The notes beneath the pieces are model-generated. The model did no database searches. It was not told where the DNA came from and was given only the letters and a program-made list of their open reading frames with translations. DNA of 35,871 nucleotides from an uncultured Planctomycetota bacterium (GTDB lineage: Bacteria > Planctomycetota > Phycisphaerae > Phycisphaerales > UBA5793). Positions 8,788 through 16,903 of this stretch are shown here, piece after piece (positions within the stretch are counted from its first letter, which is position 1; each line of letters starts with the position of its first letter). Position numbers and translations under genes: made by a program. The DNA is taken from positions 1 through 35,871 of the forward strand of contig CAADHA010000202.1 in NCBI GenBank assembly GCA_900696685.1. The letters are read 5' to 3'.

Positions 8788-9781
8788 TTCGATGTCCCGC
8801 CTCGTCTGGCCGCTCGCGGCCCTGGCGCTGCTCCTGGCATTCAACGCCGTCGTGAGTCCGTCGTTCTTTCATCTGCACTTCGCGGAAGGGCGCCTGGCCT
8901 CGCCACTCATCGACGTGCTCAATCAGGGCGCGCCGGTTCTGCTCCTGGCGCTGGGAATGACGCTGGTGATCGCCGCCGGAGGCATCGATCTCTCCGTCGG
9001 CGCCGTGATGGCGATCGCCGGTGCAGTTGCGGCCCGCGTGCTCGAGACCGACGCATCCGCGGCCGCGGCCGTCGCCGCAGCGCTGGCCGTCTGCCTCGCC
9101 GCTGGATTGTGGAACGGGCTTCTCATCACATTTGCGGGCGTTCCGCCCATCGTCGCCACGTTGATTCTCATGGTGGCGGGGCGCGGCATCGCGCAACTCA
9201 TCACCGACGGGCAGATCATCACGGTTGAGCCGGGCTCGGCCTTTCTTGCGATCGGGCGCGGCGCACTGCTGGGACTGCCTGCGCCGGTGTTGATCGCGCT
9301 TGCCGCCGCCGGGGCGCTTTCCGCCGCCGTGCGCCTCACCTCTCTGGGCCTCTTCATCGAATCCGTCGGCGGCAATGAGGAGGCGAGCCGCCACGCGGGC
9401 CTCGACGTTCGATCGACCCGCCTCGCCGCCTATGCAATCATGGGGCTGCTCGCGGGCCTCGCGGGTCTTGTTGACGCGGCCGACATCGCCGCAGCCGACG
9501 CCAACAACTCGGGACTCTACCTCGAACTTGACGCGATCCTGGCCGTCGTCATCGGAGGAACGGCGCTCACCGGCGGGCGCTTCTCACTTCTCGGCTCTCT
9601 TGCCGGAGCCATTCTCATCCAGTCCCTTTCCACGACCATCCTCATGGCCCAGTTCGGCGGCCGCAGCGTGCCCGTCGAACTCAATCTCGTCATCAAGGCC
9701 GCGGTTGTGCTGATCGTCTGCCTGCTCCAGTCGAGCGAATTGAGGCGGCTGCTGCTTCGCACCCGGAGGGCGGTGGCCTGA
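8780..9781 (+). CDS. ytfT: Furanose ABC importer, permease 1 (YtfT type)
   Basis: A 333-residue inner-membrane permease of the ribose/galactose (BPD_transp_2) family with roughly nine to ten hydrophobic helices. The segment ALGMTLVIAAGGIDLSVGAV is the family hallmark, and LILMVAGRGIAQLIT, ADANNSGLYLELDAI and VVIGGTAL-GGRF match E. coli YtfT closely. The ATG lies within the last codons of ytfR (8-base overlap), and its stop overlaps the start of the second permease by one base, so translation is coupled. It forms half of a heterodimeric channel with the next gene product. Confidence 0.88.
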   Translation: MPDSMSRLVWPLAALALLLAFNAVVSPSFFHLHFAEGRLASPLIDVLNQGAPVLLLALGMTLVIAAGGIDLSVGAVMAIAGAVAARVLETDASAAAAVAAALAVCLAAGLWNGLLITFAGVPPIVATLILMVAGRGIAQLITDGQIITVEPGSAFLAIGRGALLGLPAPVLIALAAAGALSAAVRLTSLGLFIESVGGNEEASRHAGLDVRSTRLAAYAIMGLLAGLAGLVDAADIAAADANNSGLYLELDAILAVVIGGTALTGGRFSLLGSLAGAILIQSLSTTILMAQFGGRSVPVELNLVIKAAVVLIVCLLQSSELRRLLLRTRRAVA

Positions 9782-10731
9782 TGGCGAGATTCACGCGGCA
9801 CTGGCCGCTGCTTGCGACTGCGGTGGTGCTTATCGCGCTCTACGCAACAGCGGCGATCGCCTATCCGGGCTTTGGCTCATGGTTTCAGTTCACCCGCTTC
9901 TTTTCCGACAACGCGACGCTCGGTCTGGCGGCGATCGGCATGACCTTCGTGATCCTCTCGGGAGGAATCGACCTCTCTGTCGGCGCCGTCATCGCCCTCT
10001 CGAGCATGGTCCTGGCGGTGCTGATGAGTCGGCTCGACCTGTCGATGTGGTCCGCCGCGCCGATGGTGCTCGTGCTCGGCGCCGCCTTCGGCGCTTTCAT
10101 GGGAGGCATCATTCAGGTCTTCCGCCTTCCGCCGTTTCTCGTGACCCTCGCGGGCATGTTCCTCGCGCGCGGCGCCGCGCTTCTCCTCTCCGACGCGAAG
10201 CGCATCGACATGAAAGACATCGAGTCCGTTCGCTCGCTCTCCGAGCGCCATATCGCCGGCTTCAGTCTCGCCGCCATGGTGCTGGTCGCAGCGGTTGTGA
10301 TCGCGGCGGCGGTGCTTCGATTCACGCGCTTCGGCCGCACCGTCTACGCCATCGGCAGCGACGAATCGGCCGCACGGCTCATGGGCCTGCCCGTCGCGCG
10401 GGCCCGCGTCGGCGCCTACTCGATCAGCGGCCTGTGCGCCGCGGCCGGCGGAGTCGTCCACCTCATCGGCATGCAGGCCGGCGACGCCTCGGCTGCGTTC
10501 CTCCTCGAACTCGACGCCATCGCCGCCGTGGTCATCGGCGGAACTCTGCTCGCCGGCGGCCGCGGGTCAGTCATCGGCACGCTCCTCGGCGTGCTCATCC
10601 TCGGCCTCATCACGACGATTCCCAACTACCAGGGCGACCTCAATACGTGGTGGATCAAGATCGTCATCGGACTTCTGCTGCTCGCCTTCGTCCTGCTCCA
10701 GCGGGCTGCACAGCGATGGACAGAATGCTGA
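9781..10731 (+). CDS. yjfF: Furanose ABC importer, permease 2 (YjfF type)
   Basis: A 316-residue permease of the same family as its upstream neighbour but distinct from it. It has the GMTFVILSGGIDLSVGAVIAL hallmark near residues 55-75, an FLVTLAGMFLARG segment and a C-terminal VVIGGTLLAGGRGS loop. In E. coli the galactofuranose system has exactly such a pair (YtfT plus YjfF), and the order binding protein, ATPase, permease, permease is the same here. The start ATG overlaps the ytfT stop (TGATG arrangement). The operon seems to end here: the next gene is a tRNA on the other strand, and only a weak five-pair hairpin lies in the following 135 bases. Confidence 0.87.
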   Translation: MARFTRHWPLLATAVVLIALYATAAIAYPGFGSWFQFTRFFSDNATLGLAAIGMTFVILSGGIDLSVGAVIALSSMVLAVLMSRLDLSMWSAAPMVLVLGAAFGAFMGGIIQVFRLPPFLVTLAGMFLARGAALLLSDAKRIDMKDIESVRSLSERHIAGFSLAAMVLVAAVVIAAAVLRFTRFGRTVYAIGSDESAARLMGLPVARARVGAYSISGLCAAAGGVVHLIGMQAGDASAAFLLELDAIAAVVIGGTLLAGGRGSVIGTLLGVLILGLITTIPNYQGDLNTWWIKIVIGLLLLAFVLLQRAAQRWTEC

Positions 10732-10866
10732 CCGCTCGGCACTCGGAATGCTCTTCAGCCCCGAGGCGCGTGGCGCCCCACCCGCGCGGGCCACGGTGAT
10801 TGGTAGAGTGAAAGGAAGGAGAGTCGCAGCGCAACAACCTCGTCTGCCCGGCTGGACCTGCGGAAG

Positions 10867-10940
10867 TGGGCGATACTGGACTCGAACCAGTGACCTCACG
10901 GGTGTGATCCGTGCGTTCTAGCCAACTGAACTAATCGCCC
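10867..10940 (-). tRNA. tRNA-Val (anticodon CAC)
   Basis: The minus strand folds into a full cloverleaf. The acceptor GGGCGAT pairs with ATCGCCC, the D stem GTTC with GAAC, the anticodon stem CACGG with CCGTG around loop ATCACAC, and the T stem ACTGG with CCAGT around TTCGAGT. The anticodon CAC reads GUG valine codons. The discriminator base is A, and CCA is not encoded (CTT follows). A promoter lies directly upstream on the same strand. Confidence 0.95.
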
Positions 10941-10948
10941 GGCCAACG

Positions 10949-10976
10949 ATCGTAGGGCGGGAGGTGCGGCGGTCAA
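10949..10976 (-). promoter_or_regulatory. Promoter of tRNA-Val
   Basis: On the minus strand TTGACC (10976-10971) and TACGAT (10954-10949) are spaced by 16 bases and end eight bases before the first base of the tRNA. The -35 matches the sigma-70 consensus at five of six positions and the -10 at four. Position directly before a stable RNA makes this one of the better promoter calls in the window. Confidence 0.6.
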
Positions 10977-11027
10977 CGGGTCCGGCGAGGGCTCGAATCC
11001 TCAACCCTGTTCGCCCCTTTCACACTT

Positions 11028-11041
11028 CCGAAAAATTTCGG
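11028..11041. repeat. Short inverted repeat between tRNA-Val and the P5C dehydrogenase
   Basis: CCGAAA and TTTCGG form a perfect six-base inverted repeat around AA, an AT-rich patch in a GC-rich stretch, about 135 bases upstream of the dehydrogenase start. It could be an operator or part of the promoter region (a TACAAT hexamer lies at 11101-11106). No regulator gene is adjacent, so the role is open. Confidence 0.3.
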
Positions 11042-11175
11042 GCGGATCGCGGACGACCGGGCAGACCCGGGGTGATCGCCTGCTCGTTCGATCCGGCCCG
11101 TACAATCGTCCGTCAGCCGCGCCGGGTCGGCCCGGCCGGGCGCGCGAAGGAAGTGGGCGAGGCAGTGAGGTGTTC

Positions 11176-12822
11176 ATGTCGATTGGAGTGACACGGTTCC
11201 CCGCGCCCGTCAACGAGCCGGTGCGCTCCTACGCGCCCGGAATGCCGGAGCGGGAATCGCTCATGGCGGCATTGTCGCGGCAGCAGGGCGAAACCATCGA
11301 GGTACCGCTCATCATCGGCGGGCGCGAAGTGCGGACCGGCCGCTTCGCGGAAGCGCGAGTCCCTCACGACCGCCACCATGTTCTGGCGAAAGTTCACCAG
11401 GCCGGCGAGGCGGAAGCCCTCGCCGCAGTCGAGGCAGCGCGATGCGCCAAGGTCGAGTGGATGAACATGCCCGCGTCCGATCGAGGCGCGATCTTTCTGC
11501 GCGCCGCCGATCTGCTCGCCGGCCCCTGGCGCGACCGCATCAACGCAGCGACAATGCTCAACCAATCCAAGACCTGCCACCAGGCGGAGATCGACGCGGC
11601 ATGCGAGTTGATCGACTTCTTCCGCTTCAATGTAAGTTACCTGGAGCGAATCGAAGCGCAGGTGCAACCGGATGTCTCGCCTCGCGGCACGTGGAATCGC
11701 GTCGAGTGCCGTCCGCTTGAGGGGTTCGTCTACGCCGTCACGCCTTTCAACTTCACGAGCATCGCGGGGAATCTGCCGCATGCGCCCGCGCTGATGGGCA
11801 ACACCGTGGTCTGGAAGCCTTCGCCGCACTCGTTGCTGAGCAATTATCATGTCATGCGCCTCTTTGAAGAGGCCGGACTGCCGCCGGGCGTCATCAACTT
11901 CGTGCCGGGCAATGCGGAAGACGTGACGCGCGTCGTGCTTGCGCAACACGATTTTGCCGGACTGCACTATACCGGATCGACTGCCGTCTTCCGCACGCTG
12001 TGGCGACAGGTTGCTGACCGGCTCGACCAATACCGCGAGTTTCCGCGCCTGGTGGGCGAGACGGGCGGCAAGGACTTCCTGGTCGCCCATGAGTCTGCGG
12101 ACGCGGAGGCAGTCATCGCAGGCATGATCCGAGGAGCGTTCGAGTTTCAGGGGCAGAAGTGCTCGGCGCTCTCCCGCGCCTACCTGCCTGAGTCGATGTG
12201 GAGCGCAATGAGGGACCATCTCATCGCCAGGATCCGTGCGATCCCGGTGGGAGACGTGGCCGACTTCGACAACTTCATGGGAGCGGTGATTCACGGCGAC
12301 GCATTTGAGCGCTGCAAACATTACATTGCGCAGGCGCGGTCGGCAGCCGCAGGTTCAATTCTTGCCGGCGGCAGGTGCGACGACACGCGCGGCTGGTTCG
12401 TCGAGCCGACACTCGTTGAAACGGCGGACCCGCTCAGCCCGACAATGTGTGAAGAAGTCTTCGGCCCGATTCTCACGGTGTTCATCTATGAAGATGGCAG
12501 GTTCGAAGACACGCTGAGCCTGTGCGATTCGACCTCGCCCTACGCGCTGACGGGTGCGGTCTTCGCAACGGACCGGCGGGCGATCGCACTGGCGACCGAG
12601 CGCCTGCGCTTCGCAGCGGGGAACTATTACATCAACGACAAACCGACGGGCGCGGTCGTGGGCCAGCAGCCCTTCGGCGGCGCGCGGGCGAGCGGGACCA
12701 ACGACAAGGCGGGTTCCGCCCTCAACCTGTCGCGCTGGATGTCGCCGCGAACGATCAAGGAAAACTTTGACCCGCCGCGCGACTATCGAATGCCCTATAT
12801 GGGCGCTGAGGGGACAATCTGA
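11176..12822 (+). CDS. Delta-1-pyrroline-5-carboxylate dehydrogenase
   Basis: A 548-residue aldehyde dehydrogenase that oxidises glutamate semialdehyde (P5C) to glutamate with NAD, the second step of proline breakdown. The catalytic Cys329 lies in FQGQKCSALSRAY. ETGGKDF carries the general base Glu, and the C-terminal part has YYINDKPTGAVVGQQPFGGARASGTNDKAG, the highly conserved tail of P5C dehydrogenases of the ALDH4 type. The length fits the stand-alone enzyme, not the bifunctional PutA. ATG 11176 has GTGAGG five bases upstream; GTG 11170 is a possible alternative. No proline dehydrogenase gene is adjacent, so the first step must be encoded elsewhere. Confidence 0.92.
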   Translation: MSIGVTRFPAPVNEPVRSYAPGMPERESLMAALSRQQGETIEVPLIIGGREVRTGRFAEARVPHDRHHVLAKVHQAGEAEALAAVEAARCAKVEWMNMPASDRGAIFLRAADLLAGPWRDRINAATMLNQSKTCHQAEIDAACELIDFFRFNVSYLERIEAQVQPDVSPRGTWNRVECRPLEGFVYAVTPFNFTSIAGNLPHAPALMGNTVVWKPSPHSLLSNYHVMRLFEEAGLPPGVINFVPGNAEDVTRVVLAQHDFAGLHYTGSTAVFRTLWRQVADRLDQYREFPRLVGETGGKDFLVAHESADAEAVIAGMIRGAFEFQGQKCSALSRAYLPESMWSAMRDHLIARIRAIPVGDVADFDNFMGAVIHGDAFERCKHYIAQARSAAAGSILAGGRCDDTRGWFVEPTLVETADPLSPTMCEEVFGPILTVFIYEDGRFEDTLSLCDSTSPYALTGAVFATDRRAIALATERLRFAAGNYYINDKPTGAVVGQQPFGGARASGTNDKAGSALNLSRWMSPRTIKENFDPPRDYRMPYMGAEGTI

Positions 12823-13128
12823 CAGCGCCGAATGCTCCGACAACGAACGATTGCCACATCGGCCGCGCCGTCGCCGCGCCGATGCGCAGCGACTTCCTCT
12901 GCGGAACAGCCACCCGCCGCGCGCCGCGCTGCCGCATCCGACACTCGGACTTCCAGGGAGAGCGGAGGAGGGTCTTCACCTCCCTCCACGCTCATACAAC
13001 GTTCAGTGCTGGTGCAGGAAGGTCGATGCTGCGGACGCCGGGGTGTTCACGGAGCGGTGCTGGAAATCAGCGTGGCATGTGCAACACTTGTGCGATTGAG
13101 TTGGGACCGCACCGGAATCGAGGGCTGC
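12823..13128. other. 306-base stretch without a convincing gene
   Basis: This gap separates the P5C dehydrogenase from aspartate-semialdehyde dehydrogenase. The asd reading frame stays open through it, but the translation is rich in Arg, Ser and Ala with no domain. Near 12960-12990 a GA-rich block (GGAGGAGGG) faces a CT-rich block (CCTCCCTCC) and could form an imperfect hairpin after the upstream gene. I see no clear promoter. Confidence 0.4.
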
Positions 13129-14178
13129 ATGATCGGACAATCAGGCTTGTCGTTCGCGGTTGTCGGCGCCACCGGGGCGGTCGGCCGGGAGATGCTCGAC
13201 CTGCTTCATGCGCGTGGGGTGCCGAGGGAGTCGGTGTCCGCTTTCGCCTCGCCCCGGTCGGCGGGCCTTCGGTTGCCTTACGGCGTTCAGGAAATAGTCA
13301 TCGAGGCGCTGGATACGGAGAGTCTGGCAGACATCGACATCGCGCTCTTTTCGGCCGGGTCGAGTATCTCGAAGCAGTTCGCCCGCACCGCGGCGGCGAG
13401 GGGCACGGTCATTATTGACAACTCGAGCGCCTTTCGCATGGACGCAGATGTGCCTCTGATCGTCCCGGAGATCAACGCCGATGCGCTGGCGGGCGGCGCA
13501 CCGGGCCGCATCATCGCCGTGCCCAATTGCTCAACGATCATCACACTCATGGCAGTCACGCCGATTCATCGTCTGCGCGGCGTCGAACGTATGGTGGTGA
13601 GCACCTACCAGGCGGTGAGCGGAGCGGGCGCCGCGGCGATCGATGAACTGCGCCGGCAGGCGCGCGAGGTGCTCGACGGGCTTGAGCCGACCTGCCGCGT
13701 CTTCGCGCAGCCGTGCGCCTTCAACGTCTTCAGCCACAACACGCCCATCGGAGCCGACGGCTCCAACGTCGAAGAGTCCAAGATGGTCAACGAGACGCGC
13801 AAGATCTGGGGGGATGAGTCCGTGCGCATTGCCGCCACCTGCATCCGCGTCCCCGTCTTCCGCGCGCACAGCGCGTCGATCAACCTCACGCTCCGCCGGC
13901 CGGTGGATGATCTCGACGAGGTGCGGCATGCGATCGCTGAGTTCCCTGGTGTGGCCGTCGTGGATGACCGCGCGGGAAACCGCTTCCCCACGCCGCTGGA
14001 GGCGTCAGGTCGCGACGAGGTCCTGGTGGGCCGCCTGCGCCTCGACACATCGCAGATGGACGAGCGGGGCCGGTGCCGGGGACTGAGCCTCTTCGCCAGC
14101 GGCGACCAGTTGCGAAAGGGTGCCGCGCTCAACGCCGTGCAGATCGCCGACCTGCTGGTTTCGCACGCGGCGGTGTGA
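13129..14178 (+). CDS. asd: Aspartate-semialdehyde dehydrogenase
   Basis: A 349-residue enzyme that reduces aspartyl phosphate to aspartate semialdehyde with NADPH, in the common route to lysine, threonine, methionine and diaminopimelate. Visible are the nucleotide-binding loop VVGATGAVG at residues 10-18, FSAGSSIS, IDNSSAFRM, the catalytic Cys134 in VPNCSTI, and the substrate-binding segment IRVPVFRAHS. The length matches the usual 330-370. ATG 13129 is preceded by GAGGG four bases away and puts the Rossmann fold right at the N-terminus, as in homologues. It stands alone; a cystathionine enzyme of the same amino-acid family lies 5 kb away but on the other strand. Confidence 0.93.
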   Translation: MIGQSGLSFAVVGATGAVGREMLDLLHARGVPRESVSAFASPRSAGLRLPYGVQEIVIEALDTESLADIDIALFSAGSSISKQFARTAAARGTVIIDNSSAFRMDADVPLIVPEINADALAGGAPGRIIAVPNCSTIITLMAVTPIHRLRGVERMVVSTYQAVSGAGAAAIDELRRQAREVLDGLEPTCRVFAQPCAFNVFSHNTPIGADGSNVEESKMVNETRKIWGDESVRIAATCIRVPVFRAHSASINLTLRRPVDDLDEVRHAIAEFPGVAVVDDRAGNRFPTPLEASGRDEVLVGRLRLDTSQMDERGRCRGLSLFASGDQLRKGAALNAVQIADLLVSHAAV

Positions 14179-14283
14179 TGGGTCGGGTCCCGGATGCCGG
14201 CGCTGGTTTGCGTCGGCGAAGACGTACGCGGTCTCGGATGGCGCCGCGCGACTGCTTCCTCGGGGCCTTGGCGACTCTCTGTC

Positions 14284-15108
14284 TTACCACCATCGCACGC
14301 AGGTCATGCGCCGGGTGAAGGCGCCGGGCAACGGGCCGCGGCGGAGGATGTACAGCGGGAGTTGCGGCGGGCAGAAGAGGCGCACATCGAAGAAACTCTC
14401 TCCCAGGCCGCGGCTGATGGTCCCCACCGAATCGCGGCATCGCAGTATGCCGCTCGAGTGGCGCAGGGGCAGGCCGGAACTGTTGTGCATCGCCAGGGGG
14501 AGACCCGGGCGCACCTGCCCGCCGTGCGTGTGCCCGAGCAGCGCCCACTCGACGCCCACTTCGGCGCAGGTGATGAGGATTGAAGGCTCGTGTCCGAGGA
14601 GGATGCGGTAGGAGCAACCCGCGACGCCGAGTCGCCGCTCCTCGCGGTCTGCGTGGAGGATGGTCCGGACGAGATCGCAGGGCGTGCTCGTCCCGAGGAA
14701 GGTGATGCCGAAATCCGGCAGGACAGCGCTGCGATGCTCGAGCCAGTGGACGCCGGGAGTTTCCGCTGCACTTCTCTTGAACGCCTCGGAATCGTGATTG
14801 CCGAAACTCGCGAAGGCGCCGAAGCGAGGACGCAGGACCTCGGCAAGGTCGCGCAGGACGGTCAGGGCGGCCCCTTCGTCGCGCGGCAGGGTCATGTAAT
14901 CGCCGGTCATGCAGACGAAGTCCGGCGTAACCTGGCCGCACATGGCGATCACCCGCCTGAACCACGGCCGATACCGTCGCACGTGCAGATCGGAGATGTG
15001 CAGGACGCTGCGCCCTTCCATCGCCTCCGGCAGATGCGGCAGGGGGAGTTCGATTCGTTCGGCGGCAGGCGGATCAGGCCGGGGGGGCGAAAGCAGGCGG
15101 GCGGTCAT
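14284..15108 (-). CDS. Calcineurin-like metallophosphoesterase
   Basis: A 274-residue protein with the ordered metal-binding motifs of the metallophosphatase superfamily: ISDLHV (D-x-H) near residue 40, CMTGDY (GD) near 70, FGNHD (GNHD) near 105, LLGHEPS (GHxP) near 180 and LLGHTHGGQ (GHTH) near 200. Bacterial relatives of this size include YkuE/YaeI-type enzymes that act on phospholipid-like substrates at the membrane, but no signal peptide or membrane helix is evident with this start. ATG 15108 is chosen because homology begins soon after; its ribosome site is weak. It converges with asd. The substrate is unknown. Confidence 0.85.
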   Translation of the reverse strand: MTARLLSPPRPDPPAAERIELPLPHLPEAMEGRSVLHISDLHVRRYRPWFRRVIAMCGQVTPDFVCMTGDYMTLPRDEGAALTVLRDLAEVLRPRFGAFASFGNHDSEAFKRSAAETPGVHWLEHRSAVLPDFGITFLGTSTPCDLVRTILHADREERRLGVAGCSYRILLGHEPSILITCAEVGVEWALLGHTHGGQVRPGLPLAMHNSSGLPLRHSSGILRCRDSVGTISRGLGESFFDVRLFCPPQLPLYILRRGPLPGAFTRRMTCVRWW

Positions 15109-15165
15109 GGCGGGAGTATGGTAGACGAGGCCTGCCCGTGAGCGGCCCGCCGCACCGGCATGGTG

Positions 15166-15194
15166 TTGCCGAAGTGGACTCAACACGCTAGCCT
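15166..15194 (+). promoter_or_regulatory. Possible promoter of the HTH-membrane protein gene
   Basis: TTGCCG at 15166-15171 and TAGCCT at 15189-15194 are spaced by exactly 17 bases, about 95 bases before the ATG at 15290. The match is moderate, and there is no other candidate in the 180-base gap between the two divergent genes. Confidence 0.35.
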
Positions 15195-15289
15195 TCACCT
15201 TGCAGGGCGGAGCATCCGCCCTCTTCAGGGATGGTCGGCGCGGAGAGCCGCGCAGACCGGCGCACGCGGATTGACGGAGGTCTGTCACC

Positions 15290-16078
15290 ATGGCCAAGAT
15301 GTTCTACACGCTTGATGAAGCGGCCGCACGACTCAGGAAGTCCACCGAGGACGTGACGCGAATGGCCGCCTCGGGGCAGATCCAGGAGTTCCGCGACCGT
15401 GACAAGCTCATGTTCAAGAAGGAGCAGATCGACCTGCTCGCCGGCGATGACGAGGTGGAACCGATCGGCCTGGCCGACAGCGCTGAGAACAAGGCCATCG
15501 AAGACAAGGAGGAATCGGTCCTCGGCCTGATGGACTCGAAGGAGTCCACGGGGATCTCCATCTTTGACTCGGAGGATCTTGACAAGGCTGATCCGAGCGC
15601 GGCGACGCAGGTCTCGGATTCCATTTCACCCGCGGGTTTCAGCCTCGACCCTCACGCATCCGGTTCCGGCCTGCTGGACCTGACGCGGGAAGCGGACGAC
15701 ACCTCTCTCGGGGCCGTTCTCGACGATATCAAATACCCCGGTGAAGAGGATGCGGCCGCGGCTTCGGGCGGCGCATCAGGGTTGTTCGCATCGCCCGCGG
15801 CTGAGGCAGCCGCCGGCGCCGGCGCCTTGGTCATGCCCGCGGCGATCGAGTACTACGACGGGGCCGGCAGCGGCCTGGCCGTCGGCCTGTCGATCGGCGC
15901 GCTCATTTCGCTGCTGCTCTCAACGCTCGTCCTCTTTACGGCGCTCGTCGGCGACCAGACCGTCGCAGGAATCGCCCGAACACTCGCGGATAACCTCTGG
16001 ATGTACGTCGGCATCTTCGGGGGCGTCACGATCGTCTCAGGCGTCATCGGGTGGTTCGTCGGAAAGACGTTCCAATAG
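15290..16078 (+). CDS. Helix-turn-helix protein with two C-terminal membrane helices
   Basis: A 262-residue protein in three parts. Residues 3-50 (FYTLDEAAARL, then EFRDRDKLMFKKEQID) look like a MerR/excisionase-type winged helix-turn-helix of the HTH_17 kind. Residues 52-190 are a low-complexity, acidic and Ala/Ser/Gly-rich linker. Residues about 195-220 and 237-258 are two membrane helices. Such a layout would tether a DNA- or protein-binding head to the inner membrane. GACGGAGG lies nine bases before the ATG. Phosphatidylserine decarboxylase follows on the same strand after 104 bases. Whether the head still binds DNA cannot be told from sequence; these domains are also used as protein-interaction heads. 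Confidence 0.75.
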   Translation: MAKMFYTLDEAAARLRKSTEDVTRMAASGQIQEFRDRDKLMFKKEQIDLLAGDDEVEPIGLADSAENKAIEDKEESVLGLMDSKESTGISIFDSEDLDKADPSAATQVSDSISPAGFSLDPHASGSGLLDLTREADDTSLGAVLDDIKYPGEEDAAAASGGASGLFASPAAEAAAGAGALVMPAAIEYYDGAGSGLAVGLSIGALISLLLSTLVLFTALVGDQTVAGIARTLADNLWMYVGIFGGVTIVSGVIGWFVGKTFQ

Positions 16079-16182
16079 GCCACGTGCACTTGGCGCCGGC
16101 AGCGTTCCATGTGAACCGAGTGATTCTTGCGCCCTCGCATCCCTGCGAGCGGAGCGCGCCACGCATGACGAGGCGCTGACCA

Positions 16183-16860
16183 ATGCCGCTCTCGCTCTTG
16201 GGCATCCGCGAATGGGGTGGAGCGCTGCTGATGGCGCTGGCGCTCTCTTCTGTCGCGTGGTGGGTCGGGTGGTGGTGGGCGCTGCCCGTCATCTGGCTCC
16301 TGTGGCTTTGCGTCGCAGCCTTCTTCCGCGATCCGATCCGTAACGTACCGGCCGATCTGCCGGATGACGCGTTCCTCAGCCCCGCGGACGGAACCGTCTC
16401 CGCCATCGAGCGCGTGGACTCCCACGAAGCGGCCGGCGGAAGTCCCGCCGTCATCATTCGCATCTTCCTGAGCGTGCTCGACGTACACGTCAATCGAAGC
16501 CCATGTGCGGCGACGGTGCTGCGTTGCCATCATCGGCCCGGGCGGCATCTCGACGCCCGGACCGCCGAGTCGGCGCGCGTCAACGAATCCAACCTAATCA
16601 TCCTCGATCGCGGCGGCGAGACGATCGGCGTGAGACAGGTCAGCGGCGCCATCGCGCGGCGCATCGTCTGCCCACTGAAGCCTGGACAGCAACTGGCGCG
16701 CGGCGAGCGCTTCGGAATGATCAAGTTCGGCTCGACAACTGAACTGATTCTCCCGCGGCCCGATCAGGTCGCCGTGCAGGTGCGAATCGGCGAGAAGGTG
16801 CGCGGAGGGCTCACCGTTCTCGCCGCCCTTTCGCCCGCTCCGCACGATGACGTGCGCTGA
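16183..16860 (+). CDS. psd: Phosphatidylserine decarboxylase, short (archaeal) type
   Basis: A 225-residue pyruvoyl enzyme that turns phosphatidylserine into phosphatidylethanolamine at the inner membrane. It has two N-terminal hydrophobic segments (about 10-45) and the family motifs FFRDP, LSPADGTV and LDVHVNRSP. The self-cleavage site lies in IKFGSTTEL. Ser184, in the Gly-Ser pair, would become the pyruvoyl group; most relatives have GSRV here, so the following residues are unusual. The size matches the PSD-A subfamily, not the 280-350-residue E. coli type. The usual partner, phosphatidylserine synthase, is not adjacent. The start is the first ATG that keeps the membrane segment; its ribosome site is poor. 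Confidence 0.88.
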   Translation: MPLSLLGIREWGGALLMALALSSVAWWVGWWWALPVIWLLWLCVAAFFRDPIRNVPADLPDDAFLSPADGTVSAIERVDSHEAAGGSPAVIIRIFLSVLDVHVNRSPCAATVLRCHHRPGRHLDARTAESARVNESNLIILDRGGETIGVRQVSGAIARRIVCPLKPGQQLARGERFGMIKFGSTTELILPRPDQVAVQVRIGEKVRGGLTVLAALSPAPHDDVR

Positions 16861-16903
16861 TGCACATCACGGCACAGCGTCGAGCGCCCTCCAAGCGCCC
16901 GGA

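Noticed and set aside
10980-11013. tRNA-like T-arm (GAGG, then CTCGAAT, then CCTC) near tRNA-Val
   Set aside because: Only one arm resembles a tRNA; no acceptor, anticodon or D arm can be built, so neither a second tRNA nor an attachment-site remnant can be supported.
12832-13128. Open in-frame extension of 99 codons before asd
   Set aside because: The translation is Arg/Ser/Ala-rich without a domain; homologues begin at the Rossmann fold, and GAGGG lies just before ATG 13129.
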